DNA from: Drosophila pseudoobscura
Taxonomy: Eukaryota > Arthropoda > Insecta > Diptera > Drosophilidae
DNA: 64,000 nt
Assembly: GCF_009870125.1 (NCBI RefSeq)
Contig: NC_046679.1
Location: 22,444,001-22,508,000, forward strand
Direction: 5' to 3'
The translations under genes were made by a program, and so were the position numbers. The notes below the pieces were generated by a model, which was given only the letters and a program-made list of their open reading frames with translations, was not told the DNA's origin and made no database searches. Shown here piece by piece: positions 1 through 14,358 of this stretch (position 1 is its first letter; every line of letters starts with the position of its first letter).

Positions 1-3000
1 AACTAAAAGAATGGGGAAACCCAACAAAACCAGTAGGCAAATAAAGAAGATAAAAATATGGAAAATAAAGGAAAAAAATCAAAGAATAATATTTTTGTAT
101 ACTCACAAAAACAATGGGAGGAAGACATAAAACTATGCATAAAAAAAATGAACGGGGAGTAGTACGAGTGGATTGTTTATAGTATATATGGGATATATGT
201 GGATATATTGGATTGCAGCCCAGCAATGTTGGATGATAGTCCCGCTATGGATAGTGGTTTTATTTATATAGGTTTTCGAATTATCTTGGTTTTTTCGGGT
301 TTCTTTTTATATACAGTGGGAAAAAATGCTGTTTTTGTAGTTTTCCGATATTTGTGAAAATATTTACAACAGCGTTCTGGGAGTATTTAGCATATATGTA
401 TATGTATTTGTAATTATTGCAGATAACTGATCAATTCTTTGATTGGTTTTATTTTGATTTGTAACTTTTTCAGAAGCGTATTTCCTTTGCTGTTGTTGTG
501 GTTTTTATTGCACTGTTTTTGGAACACTTTTAGCTGTAGCACTTTTTCCTGTATTTCATTTTATTTGGAATGTATTCGAACAATTCTTCTCGGACTTTTC
601 GTCAACCATTTTCACAATTTTTAGGCCGCCTTTTATCCATTATAATAGATGGTAATGGTAGATGTTGTTCACTGTATTTTATTCTTGATTCTTTTTTTCC
701 TTTTTGTATTATTTTTGCTGTTGGTTTGTTCTAATTTCTGTTGCTTGCTCTTTCGATTAAAGCCACTTCACGGGTTTGTCTGTGTGCTGTGCTGCGCTGT
801 GTGTATGAGGGGGGGTCCACGTCCACAATCCAAAACCGAACCGGGGCACGAGCACGGGCACGGGGCACGCGAAACGTGAATACGCAAAAACGCTCTGGTA
901 TCCGCACAACTCCGAAGACGTCAACGGTAGAAGAAAGCCAACTGAAATGTGCGCAGGCGCAACACGAAAAGAAATTTCCGAGCCAAGAAGTTCAGCGCCG
1001 ACGTCGACAGCGTTAGAAGAGCGCAGCTACCAAAATCACGCTCTGAGAGCGGAGAGCACAAGAGCGTGAAGTGATGATGATGGCTGATGGCAACATGTTG
1101 GGCAACATTTTGGTTAAGCCGTGGCCCCCCTCGAGGTCACTCTGAGACGCAGTTCAAAGTCAGGGCTATGTTTGTTGATGCTGCTGAAGGTATGATTTTA
1201 GGAAATTAAATTAAAATTAATTCAGATTTGTAGAAGATTTTCTTGGCTATATTTGCTATATACTTACTATATGTTTTCTTATAAGCCAAAATCAAGTTAT
1301 TCATTCTCTGGCTCTCTCTGGTCTGATACGACTCTCTTCTTCTCTCTTCCTGATCGTGGTTCTCTCGCGCTGCTCTCTCACTGCTCTCTCGCTGGCACAC
1401 AACTTGACCTACTTAACAAAAATTTAAAATTTTTTCCTGTTATTCCGCCTTGTAAACATGTTGGCAGCAATTTACAGTTTGCCGGCAGCCGAGCAACATG
1501 TTGCTAAGGCTTCGGCCTTCTGTCGCTGGTAGTTGGTGTTGTTGCATTTCCTCTTTTGCACTTGCTGCTGCTATGGTTGTTGCTGTTGCTTCTTTTTGTT
1601 GCTTGCTTGCTTTGCTGCGCTGCATATATTGTTGGTGTATTTGTTTTTTGTTATTGCAGTCGGTGCTGCAGCTAACGGTACCGCTGCGAAAATGAAAGCT
1701 CCGAGCAGAGCAGAGCCCGGCTCACAGGTTGCCCACCGCGGAGTGCCGGGTTTTGTGTGAATTTTTGTGTTTTTGCTCACGACTTTTGTGTCTCCCTCTG
1801 CTGTTGTTGGCATTGTTATATACCCTTAAAGAGAGGGTATCATGGTTTCATTCAAAAGTTTGCCAAACGCAAAGAGATGCTCAGACAAAGCAGCGATAGC
1901 TCGTAGATTCAGCTAGATTTGACTCCATGGGAACCATAGATCCCTCTTCAAGGGTATCTACATCTTCGGCTCTTAGTTAGCCCCTCTCTCTCTCTCTCTG
2001 TATTTATTCCCAAGCTTGGTTATTGTTGGTGTTGACTAGCACTGGCATTAGCATAAACAAGAGCCGCCTCATCATCGTATTGACCAAATGCAACTGCGTC
2101 ACTGGCCACTTTCCCCGTCGCCTCCGCCGTGTCCGTCTGATTTGTTGGTCATGTTTATGGCTCATGATTTGTTTTTCATCGGCTGCTGCTTCTTGTGTCT
2201 GACTTTTTTTCGCTGGAATTAACTTGCGTTTTTTATTTCGCAAAAATATTTTATCTGCATGTTGGGGCATTTTTTCCACACAACATACATATTTTCGTTT
2301 TTTTCCGCTGTGCGTGACTCATGAGGGTGATTAAAACGCGTTATCTTGGGATTGTCGTGAACTTTGTCACCTACTTTGTGGCTCCCTTACGAGGGAGTGT
2401 TTCATGGCCAAGTTTGTGGCCTGAGTCTTTTGTTTGGACTTCAGATTTCAGGTGGATTGCGGATAAGGCAAGGGAGTGGGCCAGGAGGCCCTCAATTCCT
2501 CCACAAAATATGATGAAAACTTTATTGAAGCTATCTTTAATTCGTACGCAATACTATATACCATATTTTATAACATTTCTTAAGACAATCCAGATACCAT
2601 AGTATTTCGTCAGCTGTGGTGATGTAATGTGATTTTTGATACAGAACTTCATGTATTGGTGAAGAGCTTCCTTCATGGAACTACTCCACTAACAAATAAG
2701 AAGTAACCAATGAAGTCTGACATCTTTACAGTTTGCAATAATTGTAATATCAATCAATTGAAAGACATACAATGAACCCAAATAAATTTCAATAAATATT
2801 CCCGCTCCACTGTCCATTGTCTTCTCCAATAAAGAACCCGCCCCATTGCCCCCCGCTTCGGGTTCCCGGTTCCAAGTCCAAGATCAATAATTTTTACGGT
2901 CGGGCAAACAGAGACCAGACCCAACGCAAACGGAGACAGAGACAGAGAGTCGGAGGCAGTGGCAGATGCCGAGACAAGAGGCAAGCTTTTGGGATGGCTT

Positions 3001-6000
3001 TTCGGACGGGTCGGATCGGGTCGGTCGTCAGAGCCGTGGCAAAGGGAAAAATACAGTTAGACAAATTCTATGCACGTCAAATGTCAATCTAGCGGGCACA
3101 GTACGATGGGGAATCAATCTCGGCATTAAAGAGTCGAGAAACCAGAAGAAGTTCGGCAAAACTTGTGAAGAGCGCATACAAAACTAATTGAACTTGGACA
3201 GCGTGACACTTCATCCAAAAGGGGACAGGGGAAGCGAACAATTTAGGGGTTTAAGAGTGTACCTCCACATAGGAAAGTGCCTCCGAAGTCAAGCCATCAC
3301 TCAAACCATTTTGTTCCAGGCAAATAAAGGCAAGCAATCAGATCCGGGCAAACGCCAGAAGACACCAAAAGGGGGCAGGCACCGCGGCCGGGTCAATGGG
3401 GCAACGGTGAAAAAGTAAAAGAAACAAAACAAGAATGTACAGAAACCCAACCGCACATTGTGTAAATATTGACATGGGGGTCAGGCCCTCAGAACAAGAT
3501 TTGTGCATTTGTCAGGGGCAGCGGCAGGGGCCGTCACCACACGACACACATTTGGGTTAGACAAACCCCAAACAGAAGAAATATGTACTCGTAATAAAAG
3601 CAAGACTATGCCGAAACAAAATGAAGATCTTCTGGGTAAGTCTCCACGGGCGGTGGCCCGCCGCTCCTGCCTCCTTCTGACCGCAAAAGATCTGTCAATT
3701 GAGGTGCAAACAAGCGATTGCGCAGAAGTCAAAACAATTTGCAACGCATCCCAGCCAGACGCACCTTTCTATTTGCCCAAAACAAAACACAAAGTCCAAA
3801 AACGAGCTGCAAATGTGACAGAACGAACAAGTGCCCGTTGGGTGGTCCGCGTGGGAGAGGTGGCACACAGGTACGATCTTCCATTAAGTGTTGCAAATTG
3901 AACTGTTTGCTGTTGTGCCGCCGAATTCAGTCCCAGATCCAGACCCATCCGGTGGCAGTGTCGTAGCGGGTGGCAGAGCTAAACAGAGCACAATATTTGG
4001 GTCTTTCGGTCTTCGGTCTCAGTGAAGTATGTGTCCTAAGTCATTTGTTTTGCTGGGCGAAACTGAAACCAATTTGCTGCAGCAAAAAAGTAGAGCAACC
4101 GTTTTGGATAAATAAATGAAGGAATGCCATAGCTAAGATACATATCTATGTAGATATAGGACCTGAAATCACATTTGTGTATCCCTTAATATGTATTTTT
4201 ATTCACACTTAAATAACAGACTCCCTTTCTCTCTCCCAGAGTGGCGAAACACGCCTCCCTCTCTCTCCATCTCAAGCTCTATTTCCAACCCAATATCCCA
4301 TATAAATCTATAAATCTATAAGCTTCCCAATTCTTCTCTGCAAACCAACCATTTCAACATTATTTTTTCCAACCCCAACACAGATCTTTTCTCCCCAAAA
4401 ACCATTTTCGAAAATGTTCAGCTCTTTTTGGAGTAACTTAAACTTTGAATTGATGTCAAACGTTGCATAAATTTGGCATCATCTCTAACAGCAACACCAA
4501 AAACAACACCAACGACACGAACAAACATCAATAGTAATAATTCTGTAAATTTTGCATGCATAATTTTCTATTCTTTTGCGACTTCTTCTGCAGCGTTTTT
4601 TTTGAGCCAAGGTGCGGGCGTCACATACCCTCGACAGAGGGAGATAGACATGGAAGAAGAGAAAGAGATGGAGATAGAGATAGAAGGCCTATCAACGCTA
4701 ATAACACGCAAAAGACAGCAATAAAAGAAAAGGAGAGCGCGAGGCAGGGAGAAACGAGAGCAACAAAACGAGGCAGCAATAAAAATGCAAAATAAATTGC
4801 CACATGTGAGAGCAAAAGAGATGGCTGGAGTGTATGGGGGGAGCAGAAGAAATGGATCTGTCGGAAATATGTAGACCTGGGAGAAATATGAATGTAGTGC
4901 AACGTGTGGGAGGCGTTTGGGGTGGGCGTTGCTCTGTATCCGCGTGTGGGTGTGCAGTGGGTGGCAAAGGTCAAGACAAAACGCAGCTCTGGCAACTCTG
5001 CTGCTGCTGCTGCTGGCTGCAACTCTGGCAACCGGAAGTGGGTCAACGAAAACCGGATCCGCATCGTCAAATGCAAACGCAGCTGTGTGTGTGTGGAAAG
5101 AGATAACCAACAAACGGCAACAGCAACAAACAAGAAGGGAACTCCAGCTCTGGGGGTACGCAGCATTTCATACCCTGGCCGATGGATCGTCACAGTGGAA
5201 TATTTGAAGACAGAAAGCCAAAGCAATCAATAGATCGATTATAGACCTATTGCCGCTATATGATATAGGGATTGCTTTGACCTGTTTTTGATAATATGCT
5301 TCACAGTAAACAGATCCTTCAAATAGTACTTATTTATCGCATACTACTGCTGCTCATCATCCCCAATCGGTTCTTTATGGAGATGGTAGATGTCTACGAT
5401 GGCTCATTATACCCTCCACGAGGGTATTCTCGTACCAACAACCAAACAAACAGCACACACACAACACAAAACAAACATCAGACAATGGCAAATGCAATTG
5501 AGATGCAAATGCAAATTGCATTTGCCACATGTTGCAGTTGCAGTTGCAGTTGTTGTTGCCGATGTTGTTGTGTGTGCCAGCAACATAAATAAACATGAAA
5601 ATAATGCACACCATTAACATTGCCAATGGCCCCCAAAAAGCAGGCGGTGTCATGGGGGGAGGGATAGGGGAAAGGCATATAGACAGGCAGACAAAAGCCT
5701 GCCACACGGTGTCTGCCTCCACGACTGTGTCGACTCGAGTGGAGTGGAGTGGCATGGTTGGGATTGGAGTGTCATGGGCATGGCTGGGGCAGACTTCGCT
5801 CTTGACAAACTTTTTCGCTGCATTGCATCTAATGAAGTTCCATTGAGAAGGTGAAAGAGTGGGCACAAGGAGATAGACAGAGAGATGGCGATAGAGACAG
5901 ACAGGGAGATATATGGTGGCACCACACAGAAAAGGTTGCCAGAACTTTACGCATTTTAAGATGGTTACAGCTGCGACTTTCTGGATCCAAGAAACGATTT

Positions 6001-9000
6001 GGGAAAAAGGGCGTGCAACAGTTTAGAGGAATTCACAATAAACTTAGGAGCTACCATTCTTTGAAATTGCAGAAAGGAAGGATTTTATAATATACAATTC
6101 TACAGTATTTCCATGGATTCTATAAAATTTGAATGCTTTACCACCATTTCTCCCTAGCTTGTTGTGCTTTTTGGCCAGATTGTTTCCGACCAACCCACTT
6201 CTGGACAAGTTTTTATTCGTTTAGTTCTTCGATCTGGCTGGTTTATGGCCAATGAAACGGAGACGCTGGATGCGTGAGAGAGAAGGTGGCAAGACAGACA
6301 AACAGACAAACATACGAGTATGTGCGATTCCTCATTGATTGCGGTTTGGGGCAGGAATTTATTGCCATTCAACAGAGAACTGAGGCACGAAGACAGACTG
6401 CCAGCCAGACACACACATACAGATACAGATACAGTTACAGATACAGATACATATACAGCCAACCAGCTTTGCCGCTTGATATGGTCGGAAAAGGGCAGCC
6501 AAGCTCAAAGAACAGCTCCAGCAACAATCATAACGGCCAAAACAGAATCCCCCAAAAAGCGTAAGAAGCGCAGCACGGCGTTTTGTCTAACGGTTAATGG
6601 TCCATGAAGCTTAAGGAGCACCACCACCCCTCCCCAATCCCAAGCCACAACGACAACAACAACGGCACTTTTTTCACTTTTCTCGCATCTATCAGATACA
6701 AATGGGTCTGGTCTGGTCTGGCTGCACCTGCAGCGGGTCCATGTGGCACTGATGCAGCCACATGGAGATCGACTCCATGACTGGGCTCATTGTGTGCGGC
6801 GGGGGGTTCTCTGGCTCTGGTTCTCCCCTCCCCTGCCCTCCACTGATATCTGTTGACTGGTGTTTTTTAATTGAATTTTCCTCTACTTTGTGCAGCGGCG
6901 GCGGCGGCAACATTTATTTTGGTTTTGGGTGCACGTGCACTCGGAGCAGGAGACGGCCCGAAGCGGTCACCGTTTAAGCCGCTTTGAGCACTGCTTAATT
7001 GTCATCAGATTGGGTGGGGTTTACTGTTTTTTGGGTTGAGGATTTCTGTGCCCATTCCCGTTGTGGCAAGCCCCAGCGTGGCAAATTAATCAATTTGCAG
7101 CGGATCACACACAGGAGGGAGTCGCTTTCAGATGGGATTGGGTTCACCTCCGGCTCTGGGTCCGGGCTCTGGGGTCTGGTCTCTGGGTCTCTGCTCTGCT
7201 CCCATTGCATACGGGTATCGCCTGCTCTCATTTGGCGCTCTTTTGCATATCGGCGGGTGTCGGCCGTGTCTCTTTCCGTGTCACTTTGCAATCAGTTTGT
7301 CATTAACCAGAATGAGGCCCGGGCCAAAGCCAAACTCTGCCCGTGTACAAGTATCTGCCAGATACACTCTGATGGAAAAAGAAATTCTGCAGCAGCTGTT
7401 GCCGCGGCTCCTGCTCCTGCGGTAGCCCGATGGGTGGATAGCATTGGATGGCAGCAGCACTCGGATCTTAAGTAATCCATAACTCACTTGATCTCAGATT
7501 AAGAAATTTCTTTTTCTCTCTCTCTCGATTCGGGTGAAATTAGTTCTCTGGAAATGTTAGATGTAATAATGTTTTTGAGCAGAGAAGGAAGCATTTCCAA
7601 ACCAATAATCATAAAGAGACTGTCGTTTTAAGTAAGTTTTTCACAGTAGGAAAATTCGAAACTAGCTCCCAAGAGATTTAAGTGGACCAGGACCTGGGGA
7701 CAGATGAAGATGCCATCAGCAAAAAGAAGGCAGACTCCGTCTTAACACAGTATTATATGTAATAGACACCTATCCGGAGAGCACGATCATAGCATAGGGA
7801 TTCTTTTCCCGGATGTGCACAGATCTGATTCGGGTCCGGACTGGGTTGCTGGAAGGTCCTTGCCCACTATTCGCCGCAGATCGAACACTACCAAATCTGT
7901 GATTGGATGCAAAATTGTTTATTTGGAATAAAATCTTTCTAAATTGTTTTCAGTTTGTTTTGTATTTGTTTTTACTGTAAATTTGTCGGTGGTTTTCTAA
8001 ACTGCATCAATCTTTAAGTCGAATTTTTAATATTTCCAACTGAACTGTGGCTTAATATTTCTTGTCGAACATCGAGGGTATACCCGTAACTATTGTAAGA
8101 TTTATATTCATCCAATTTTATACAAAGACCACCGGAACACACACACTTCCTCATATCTTAAGATCGATAGATCAGGTTTTAAAGAAGTTTTTGTGACCTA
8201 CTATATCTTTTCTTTCCAGTTTCTGATGTATTCCCATTGATTGATGTTCGTTTTGGTAAATCCTTTCATAAGGTTCGCATGAATATACTTCTTATGTGTA
8301 ATATTTTCTAAATATATTTGTAGGAACTCCCAACGAGTTCGTCGCTTAAGTCTTTTGATTTTGCAGAGCGGTTTTACATTTGTAAATGGAAAAGCTTCAC
8401 CTCAGATTGCTTTTCTTTCATCAGTCTCTCTCTATGCCATAAGCAACACATGAAACCTGTCCCCCGGACTACTCCCCTCAAATCATTTTGAATTCCCATT
8501 AATTTCGTGCATTATGCTGCATATGTCATGGCTGTCAAAATCAAATGCTGTGAAGGCGATGCAGAAGGAGCCGCAGAAGATGAACTCGACTCAAATTTTT
8601 CACTGTTCACCTTTAACCACGGCCACAGCAGAAATCTTTTGCCAAAATTTAACGCCTGTCAGGCAGTTGTCAGGCAGAAATATGAGGGGCAGCGGAAGGG
8701 AAACAGGAAAATGGTGAAATGGGAGAGAAGAATGCGGCGAATTGGCCGGCTCGGCTGTGGTTGTGCCACACGAAATTAACCCAATTATGAGAGGCGCAAC
8801 ATAATCAAAGTGGACAAAGGATGCCATCCTATCCTGCCCCATTCCCAGGCCGACTCCACAGAAACCCTCCTGCCACACCGGCCCCTCCTGCCCCTTTCAA
8901 CTACCGCTTGCCACTCGGCAATAAGAAGCAAACCACAAATTGGGTCACGTGCTGGGATCGGACAATGATTTAATACTCTTTCCGCGAGTGAATATGAGTT

Positions 9001-9659
9001 TTAAAACGCATTTGAATATATTCCTCAGCAGTATCAACAGTCGACTCAATTTCGATGGACTTCTGAACACATTCATTGCTGAAATGAGTATATAATTTCG
9101 TATTTTAAAGAATTTTCCTTCTTATCATATCCCTATCATATAGCTCTCATAGAAACGATGGTTTTTTAAGGGTATCCAAAGTATCCGATGCCACTGGCAG
9201 CCGCCGCTCTTTGTTGTTTTGTATTCGTGATACGAGGCGCTGCCAGAGGCTGGGCTGTGAGTGCGTAAGATCTTTACCCTGTGCCTTTGCCTTTGCCTTT
9301 GCCTTGCCTCACCTTCCCCTCTCCTATGACAAGTGCAATGGGCTTGTCTCTCCTCTCCTCTCGTCGCATCTCTCTCCGTTTCTCCCGGGTATCTTCTGTT
9401 CTTCGCGTCGCGCCCATAAATTAAATGCACAAACAAGTTTCGCATCGCATTTGGAAGATAAACTAAAAAAAGGGGGACAACAACAACAAAAACTGTCCGA
9501 GGGGAAGGGGAGGCAAGGAGTGGAAGAAAGTGCGGTGGGGGGCCAAGAGGGGGGGTGGCCAGTCAGTGTAGTTGCTTTCGCATATAATTCAGCTTTGGGC
9601 TACATAATTAATTCCGCCAAGCGGCGGCGACGGCTTCGGCGACGGCGGCCCAACTTTTT
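1..9659. other. gene-poor AT-rich spacer
   Basis: I find no convincing coding exon, RNA gene or complete transposon here. The open frames are translations of CT-, CA-, CAG- or GA-rich runs and have no recognisable domains; many overlap one another on both strands. Visible simple structure includes a TC run near 1984-2000, a TTGCAG run near 5528-5560, and short palindromes of the form ACCCT-N-AGGGT at about 1821-1840 and 5409-5426. These resemble the ends of dispersed Drosophila repeats. The region could be intergenic, or an intron or regulatory region of a gene lying partly outside the window. Confidence 0.6.
6417..6458. repeat. ATACAG hexamer microsatellite
   Basis: The six-base unit ATACAG is repeated about seven times with a few substitutions (one GTTACAG unit and one CATATACAG unit). 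It has no coding context. Confidence 0.85.
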
Positions 9660-9725
9660 ATGTGGATCCCCAATGCGGAGAAGGCCTACCAGGAGGCGGA
9701 GGAAAGGCAGTTGCGGGACCAGAAG
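9660..9725 (+). CDS. candidate short first coding exon, unknown gene
   Basis: This is a 22-codon open stretch starting MWIPNAEKAY and ending QLRDQK, closed by a good splice donor (AAG followed by GTACGT) with no leftover phase. Its codons end mostly in G or C, unlike the surrounding spacer, and the peptide is rich in charged residues, as real coding exons are. There is no strong start context and I cannot find the next exon with confidence, so the parent gene would have to have a long intron. I do not recognise the protein. It may be chance: only the donor and codon use support it. Confidence 0.25.
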
Positions 9726-12700
9726 GTACGTGATATGGGCCAACAGGTTTCGGTTAAATTTTTTGGTCAGTCGAAGCGACGCACTTGTTGCCATCGCCAT
9801 CGCCATCGCCCAAAAAGAAGAAACAAATTTCTTATGCGTCTCGTTTTGTCGTTTCGTGGGTTTTCTGTAGTGGGGATCCAGCCCCAATCCCAGAGCCGGC
9901 ATGAAAGTAAGACCATATGCCTAGCCTGACCGAATCTCTTGATACCCTTGGCTGCCACATAGGCGTGTATATCATATTGTGTAGTGATCCAATTTGGATG
10001 GTTTTTGCTAGAAACAAAAGCGTTTATGAACCGATCTGTATTCCTCCAATTCAAACTATACCGTGGATACTATACCAAATCTGTGTGGTTGCTTTATTCC
10101 ATTCGTTGCCAACAGCTTCTCAAAACCATGAGACCCTCTGTAGGCGCGTAAACACCAAAAAATCCGAGCCCAGACCCGGTCAGCGATTCCACTTGATTTG
10201 ATTTTGGTATGCACCATGAACCGTTATTCAAAATATTCGAAAAACGTTTTAAGCCGCCTTTCTGCTGAGTGTTTGTATGGGTGTTTGCTCGCTTGTGAGT
10301 GTGTGAGTGCGAGTGCAAGTGCGTGGCTCTTTCATGTGGCAGCGCCGCTGCAGTGTACAGTGGTACCGATTTGGCTGCACATCCACATCCTGCTTCCCAA
10401 TGGCGTTGTCCACAGTTTTGGGACTGTGATTTTCGGGCACTATAATGAGTCAGTGCCGGGCGCACGTTTATGTTCATGGGTCATTTAATTTTTAATGAAT
10501 AATTCGATGTTACCATCATTCGCACACACAAAATACAAATAAAAATATATATTGAAGACATAGAATCACTATTTAGTATAAATATTATTATCATAGGAGG
10601 GAAAGCCCCAGACGAGGACTACCCAAAACTTCTCTATATCATGGAAATATTATTATGGAAGTTGCAGCATATAAATTCGTCTTATATTATAATATCCACA
10701 TGCGAAACCCTTTTCAATAGCTGAGTTCCATAATACTTTACTGGAACGTATAGTATTGGTATAGTATTCACCTTTAATTTTCCTCTAAGAACACCTGGCT
10801 TTCGGACACAATCAATCACTCTGGTTTTTCCAAATATATTGACATGGAAATATTTGGTCTTATATGAAATGTTTGTTGCATTTAACTTTAATTTGTATGT
10901 GCTGGAAAAATTTGCAAGAATGTTTATCAAATTACACCACTGTTTTGTAAGGACCCCTGATCATTGGGGCAATAATTTTAATTAGTCAAATTATTGGCAC
11001 ATCTGAAAGCAATTCCCCATAAAATTCCCCCCCAATCTGAGATCGGTTTTATTTTTTCTTAATTTTTTATAATTTTTTTCAATCATAAATATGGCAGGAG
11101 GGAGGGCAGAAAGACGATGAAAAGACGACCGCATTGGCAAAAGAAAATGGAAATGGAAAATTGTGAGGGTTGCCTGCCGCTCAGACTGCGATTGGGCCTG
11201 CGAGTAGACCAGGCCAAGTGTGGAAACTAGTTAATGCCGGTATAATAATTGTTATTGTTACTATCGTGGCTGTTGTTGCCGTTGCCGCTGGCATGGTAAT
11301 GAGCAGCAGCGGCAGCAGCGCAGCCAAGAAACAGAAACAGAGTCTGATTATCGTGAGTAAGCATGATTATGCTTATGAGCAGAGAGTAAAAGTGACTGAC
11401 GGAGTGAGTGTGTTCAAAGAATGCCTTGAGTGTCTGAGTGTTTTGAATGTAGGCCAAGTCTATTATGCGGTATGCGGCTATTGGTGGATTGTCTGCCCGG
11501 CTTCAAGTGGGGGAAATATCAAGAAAATTGTCGGAAAAATAGTTCAACGTTAAGCATATGAGAGATTGCTCTAGAGATAACCTGAAAGCAATGGTTAGGC
11601 TTTCGTGCTTTAAGGAATACAGACAGAAGTTTGAAATTCAATAATTATTTTGCTTAAAAGACTTTCCTAAGAACTAAGCATATAAAATATAAGTTTTACT
11701 TGGGGAATATTTCTATGATGTATGATAAACAATATCGATTACTGCCTTGTCTTGAAACATATTGGACAAAAGTCCTAATTTAATGATTTATTCCTTTAAC
11801 AATCTCTTGCCTCTTGTTTTTACTGTTTCCATCGCAATTATAGATTGATCTCGTGCACTAGGTACTTTCTTGGGTCCGAACCAGTAGGGTGACTCCGTTC
11901 CAATCGATTAATGTTCAGATATTTTTCTGTAGAGTGAAAGGCATTTATACAAAACATGTTCTCCTGTTCTGCTGTTTCCATTCACCCAATATTCAGATAT
12001 AAATCTCTGGAAATTTTCAATTTATGTTATGTGATGCTGTGGGGCAATATCACAGAAGACATCGTTTTAAAGCATGTGAACACTTTTTATGTAGATGTTT
12101 TGTTGCTGGATATATTGAATGGGTACTATTGAAACATGTAATGGCCTTCCCATATAATATAAAGATTGTTTACATATGATTTGAATCTTCAGATCATTTC
12201 CTCCTACAAAAAAAGGTCTAGTACTATAGACTATGGCATAGTAAAAAGAAATACTACCATATTAACATTAAATATAATACGGTTTTGAAATACAAAAATA
12301 GTGTTATTAAATAGAATTCATATTGATATTAATATAAATGTACTAAAAAGTAATTTTAATACAGCTCTTTTGTAATCTAAATATAAAATACTGTAAAATA
12401 AATATTTTATATTAAATTTGTAGGAAATATATTTTATTTAAATATGATTTATATTTACAGTGACGCTCAACTGAATAGGCTAAAATATATTCATATTAAT
12501 AATTTGAATATTTCCACCCTCCGCTAGAGGGCTCCTGGGTGTACTCTCCCTCTGTCTCTCTCTGGCTCCCATTTGCTGCTGAATTCTTGTAAGTCACCCA
12601 GCTAATCACATCCTTTGCTTTCACTTGCTGCACAGCAACCACAAATAAAGAAAAAACAACGCTAACCGGGAGACTCCTCTACGAAAAAATGTTCCCAAGA

Positions 12701-12961
12701 AAAAAGTATCCAAAGACACCCGCACTTTGGCTTGAACCTGCTGCCCGGCCCGGTCCGAGCCAGGCCAGACCTAGCCACAGACACAAGAAGATATTCGTGC
12801 GCGGAGACGATGAAGACCCACAAAATGTCATTAGCTAACATAACAAGGGGGAGGGGTGGAGACAGGGTGGTGGACAGGGCGGGGACAGAGGCATGTGGCA
12901 AGTGGCGATGGAGTCTGCGCACTTCCTTGTACAATTTGGTCAAGTTTAGTGACGCATACAG

Positions 12962-13004
12962 GTCCGGCTCGGGCTCGGGCTCTGGCTGTGGCTGTGGCTC
13001 TGGC
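12962..13004. repeat. hexamer GGCTCG/GGCTGT repeat
   Basis: Imperfect six-base repeat (GGCTCG, then GGCTCT and GGCTGT). It produces Gly-Ser or Gly-Cys open frames that should not be taken as genes. Confidence 0.85.
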
Positions 13005-14321
13005 GAGTCATTCATGGCAGGTTTGCCACTTGCTGTGGTCTGGCCTCCTCGGCTGTCTCCCTCTCTCACAGTCTTTGTCTCTCTCTCTCTCTCTCTCTTT
13101 CTTTCTGTGTGCACTGCCAATTATGGTGTCCTCTTTTAGATTCGCTACGTTGCCTGCCTCCGACTATCTCCCTCCAGCTCCATCCATCGCGCACCACGGC
13201 TTGTTGTCTGTCTCTATCGTTGGCTCTAGCGTCGCTTGTCATATTTGTCTGCCTCGCGTTTGTTGCCTGAGTCTTTCGTCTTTTTGTGCCTCTCCCTCTT
13301 ACCCTCCTCCACTCTTTCTCTGGTTCCCCTCTCCTTCTATCGGTTTTCTTCTGCCGCTTCTTTTGTGTTGGTGGTGTGCTTTTTTGCCGTCGTTCGTTTG
13401 CCAAGTGGGTCACTTGCGATTTCATGACCGACTTCTTGCCTTTGCACACATTTCTTTCTCTCTTTCGTTTATTCTTTCTTTCTTTCTTTCCTTTTGTGTG
13501 TTGGCTGCCCATTCTGCTTCTTTCTTCTACCCCCTCCTCCTTAGCTTTTGTTGTTTTCTTAAGCTATTTGTGTTTGGTCAAAGAATTGCTTTCTTTATGC
13601 TTCCATTTATATCTATTAAAGAGTTTTATTGTTATACATTAATTTACTTTTTGCTATAGCCAGATATGCAAACTATTAAAATAGAAACACAATTTACAAA
13701 TCAATTAATTAACGAGATAATTTTCATTAAAAATAAGCATAAACAACAAGTACAAGAGCTGTGTTTATATCTACGTATATTTGCTGAATATCGACAAAAA
13801 GATACCTGTTAAATATTAATTGTATTTCACAAAAAAACTGTGTAAAAAAATAAATTAAATTTTATTTAAAATATAACGCAACAGCTATCGATTGTCATTG
13901 AAAACAGAGCCCAAATTCAGCAAGATTCCTATCACTACTATATATATTTTATGGGTCTCCAATTCCATGGAACCCTCTGCAAAAGTACCACAAAATTAAT
14001 TAACACCTTAGAAATATATTGGTGAATATATTAGGCCCAGAAAAGAAGACGTTCTTCATCTTTAGCTATGCGAAAGTGACAGTTAAAGCCAGGTTCAAAT
14101 GTTATTCCAGTCTTGAGATTTTCTTTTGCCTTTTTCGCCATCTACTCCGCCATTCTGCTGGCATATTCATGCTTCAATTGCCACAAAGAGAGGCAGACAC
14201 ATGTACACACACACACATGTACAGGCTCGTGTGTATATAAAGTAATATATCAATTTGGCCAATTAGGCTTCCCCCTGGGCCATGACCAATACATTGTTAT
14301 TATCCCCCATCACAGACCCTG

Positions 14322-14358
14322 CACTCCCCTCCACTCCACTCCACTCCATTCCACTCCC
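14322..14358. repeat. ACTCC pentamer repeat
   Basis: Tandem CCACT units, about seven copies with minor variants. A second array of the same unit lies at 15442-15486. Confidence 0.85.

Noticed and set aside
4568-5226. Minus-strand frames of 181 and 201 residues
   Set aside because: They overlap in different frames, are made of Ser/Leu/Thr-His-rich low-complexity sequence from CT- and GTGT-rich DNA, and have no domain or splice support.
12856-13659. 267-residue plus-strand frame
   Set aside because: It is a translation of long CT-rich runs (Ser/Leu/Phe), with no coding-type codon bias and no recognisable motif.
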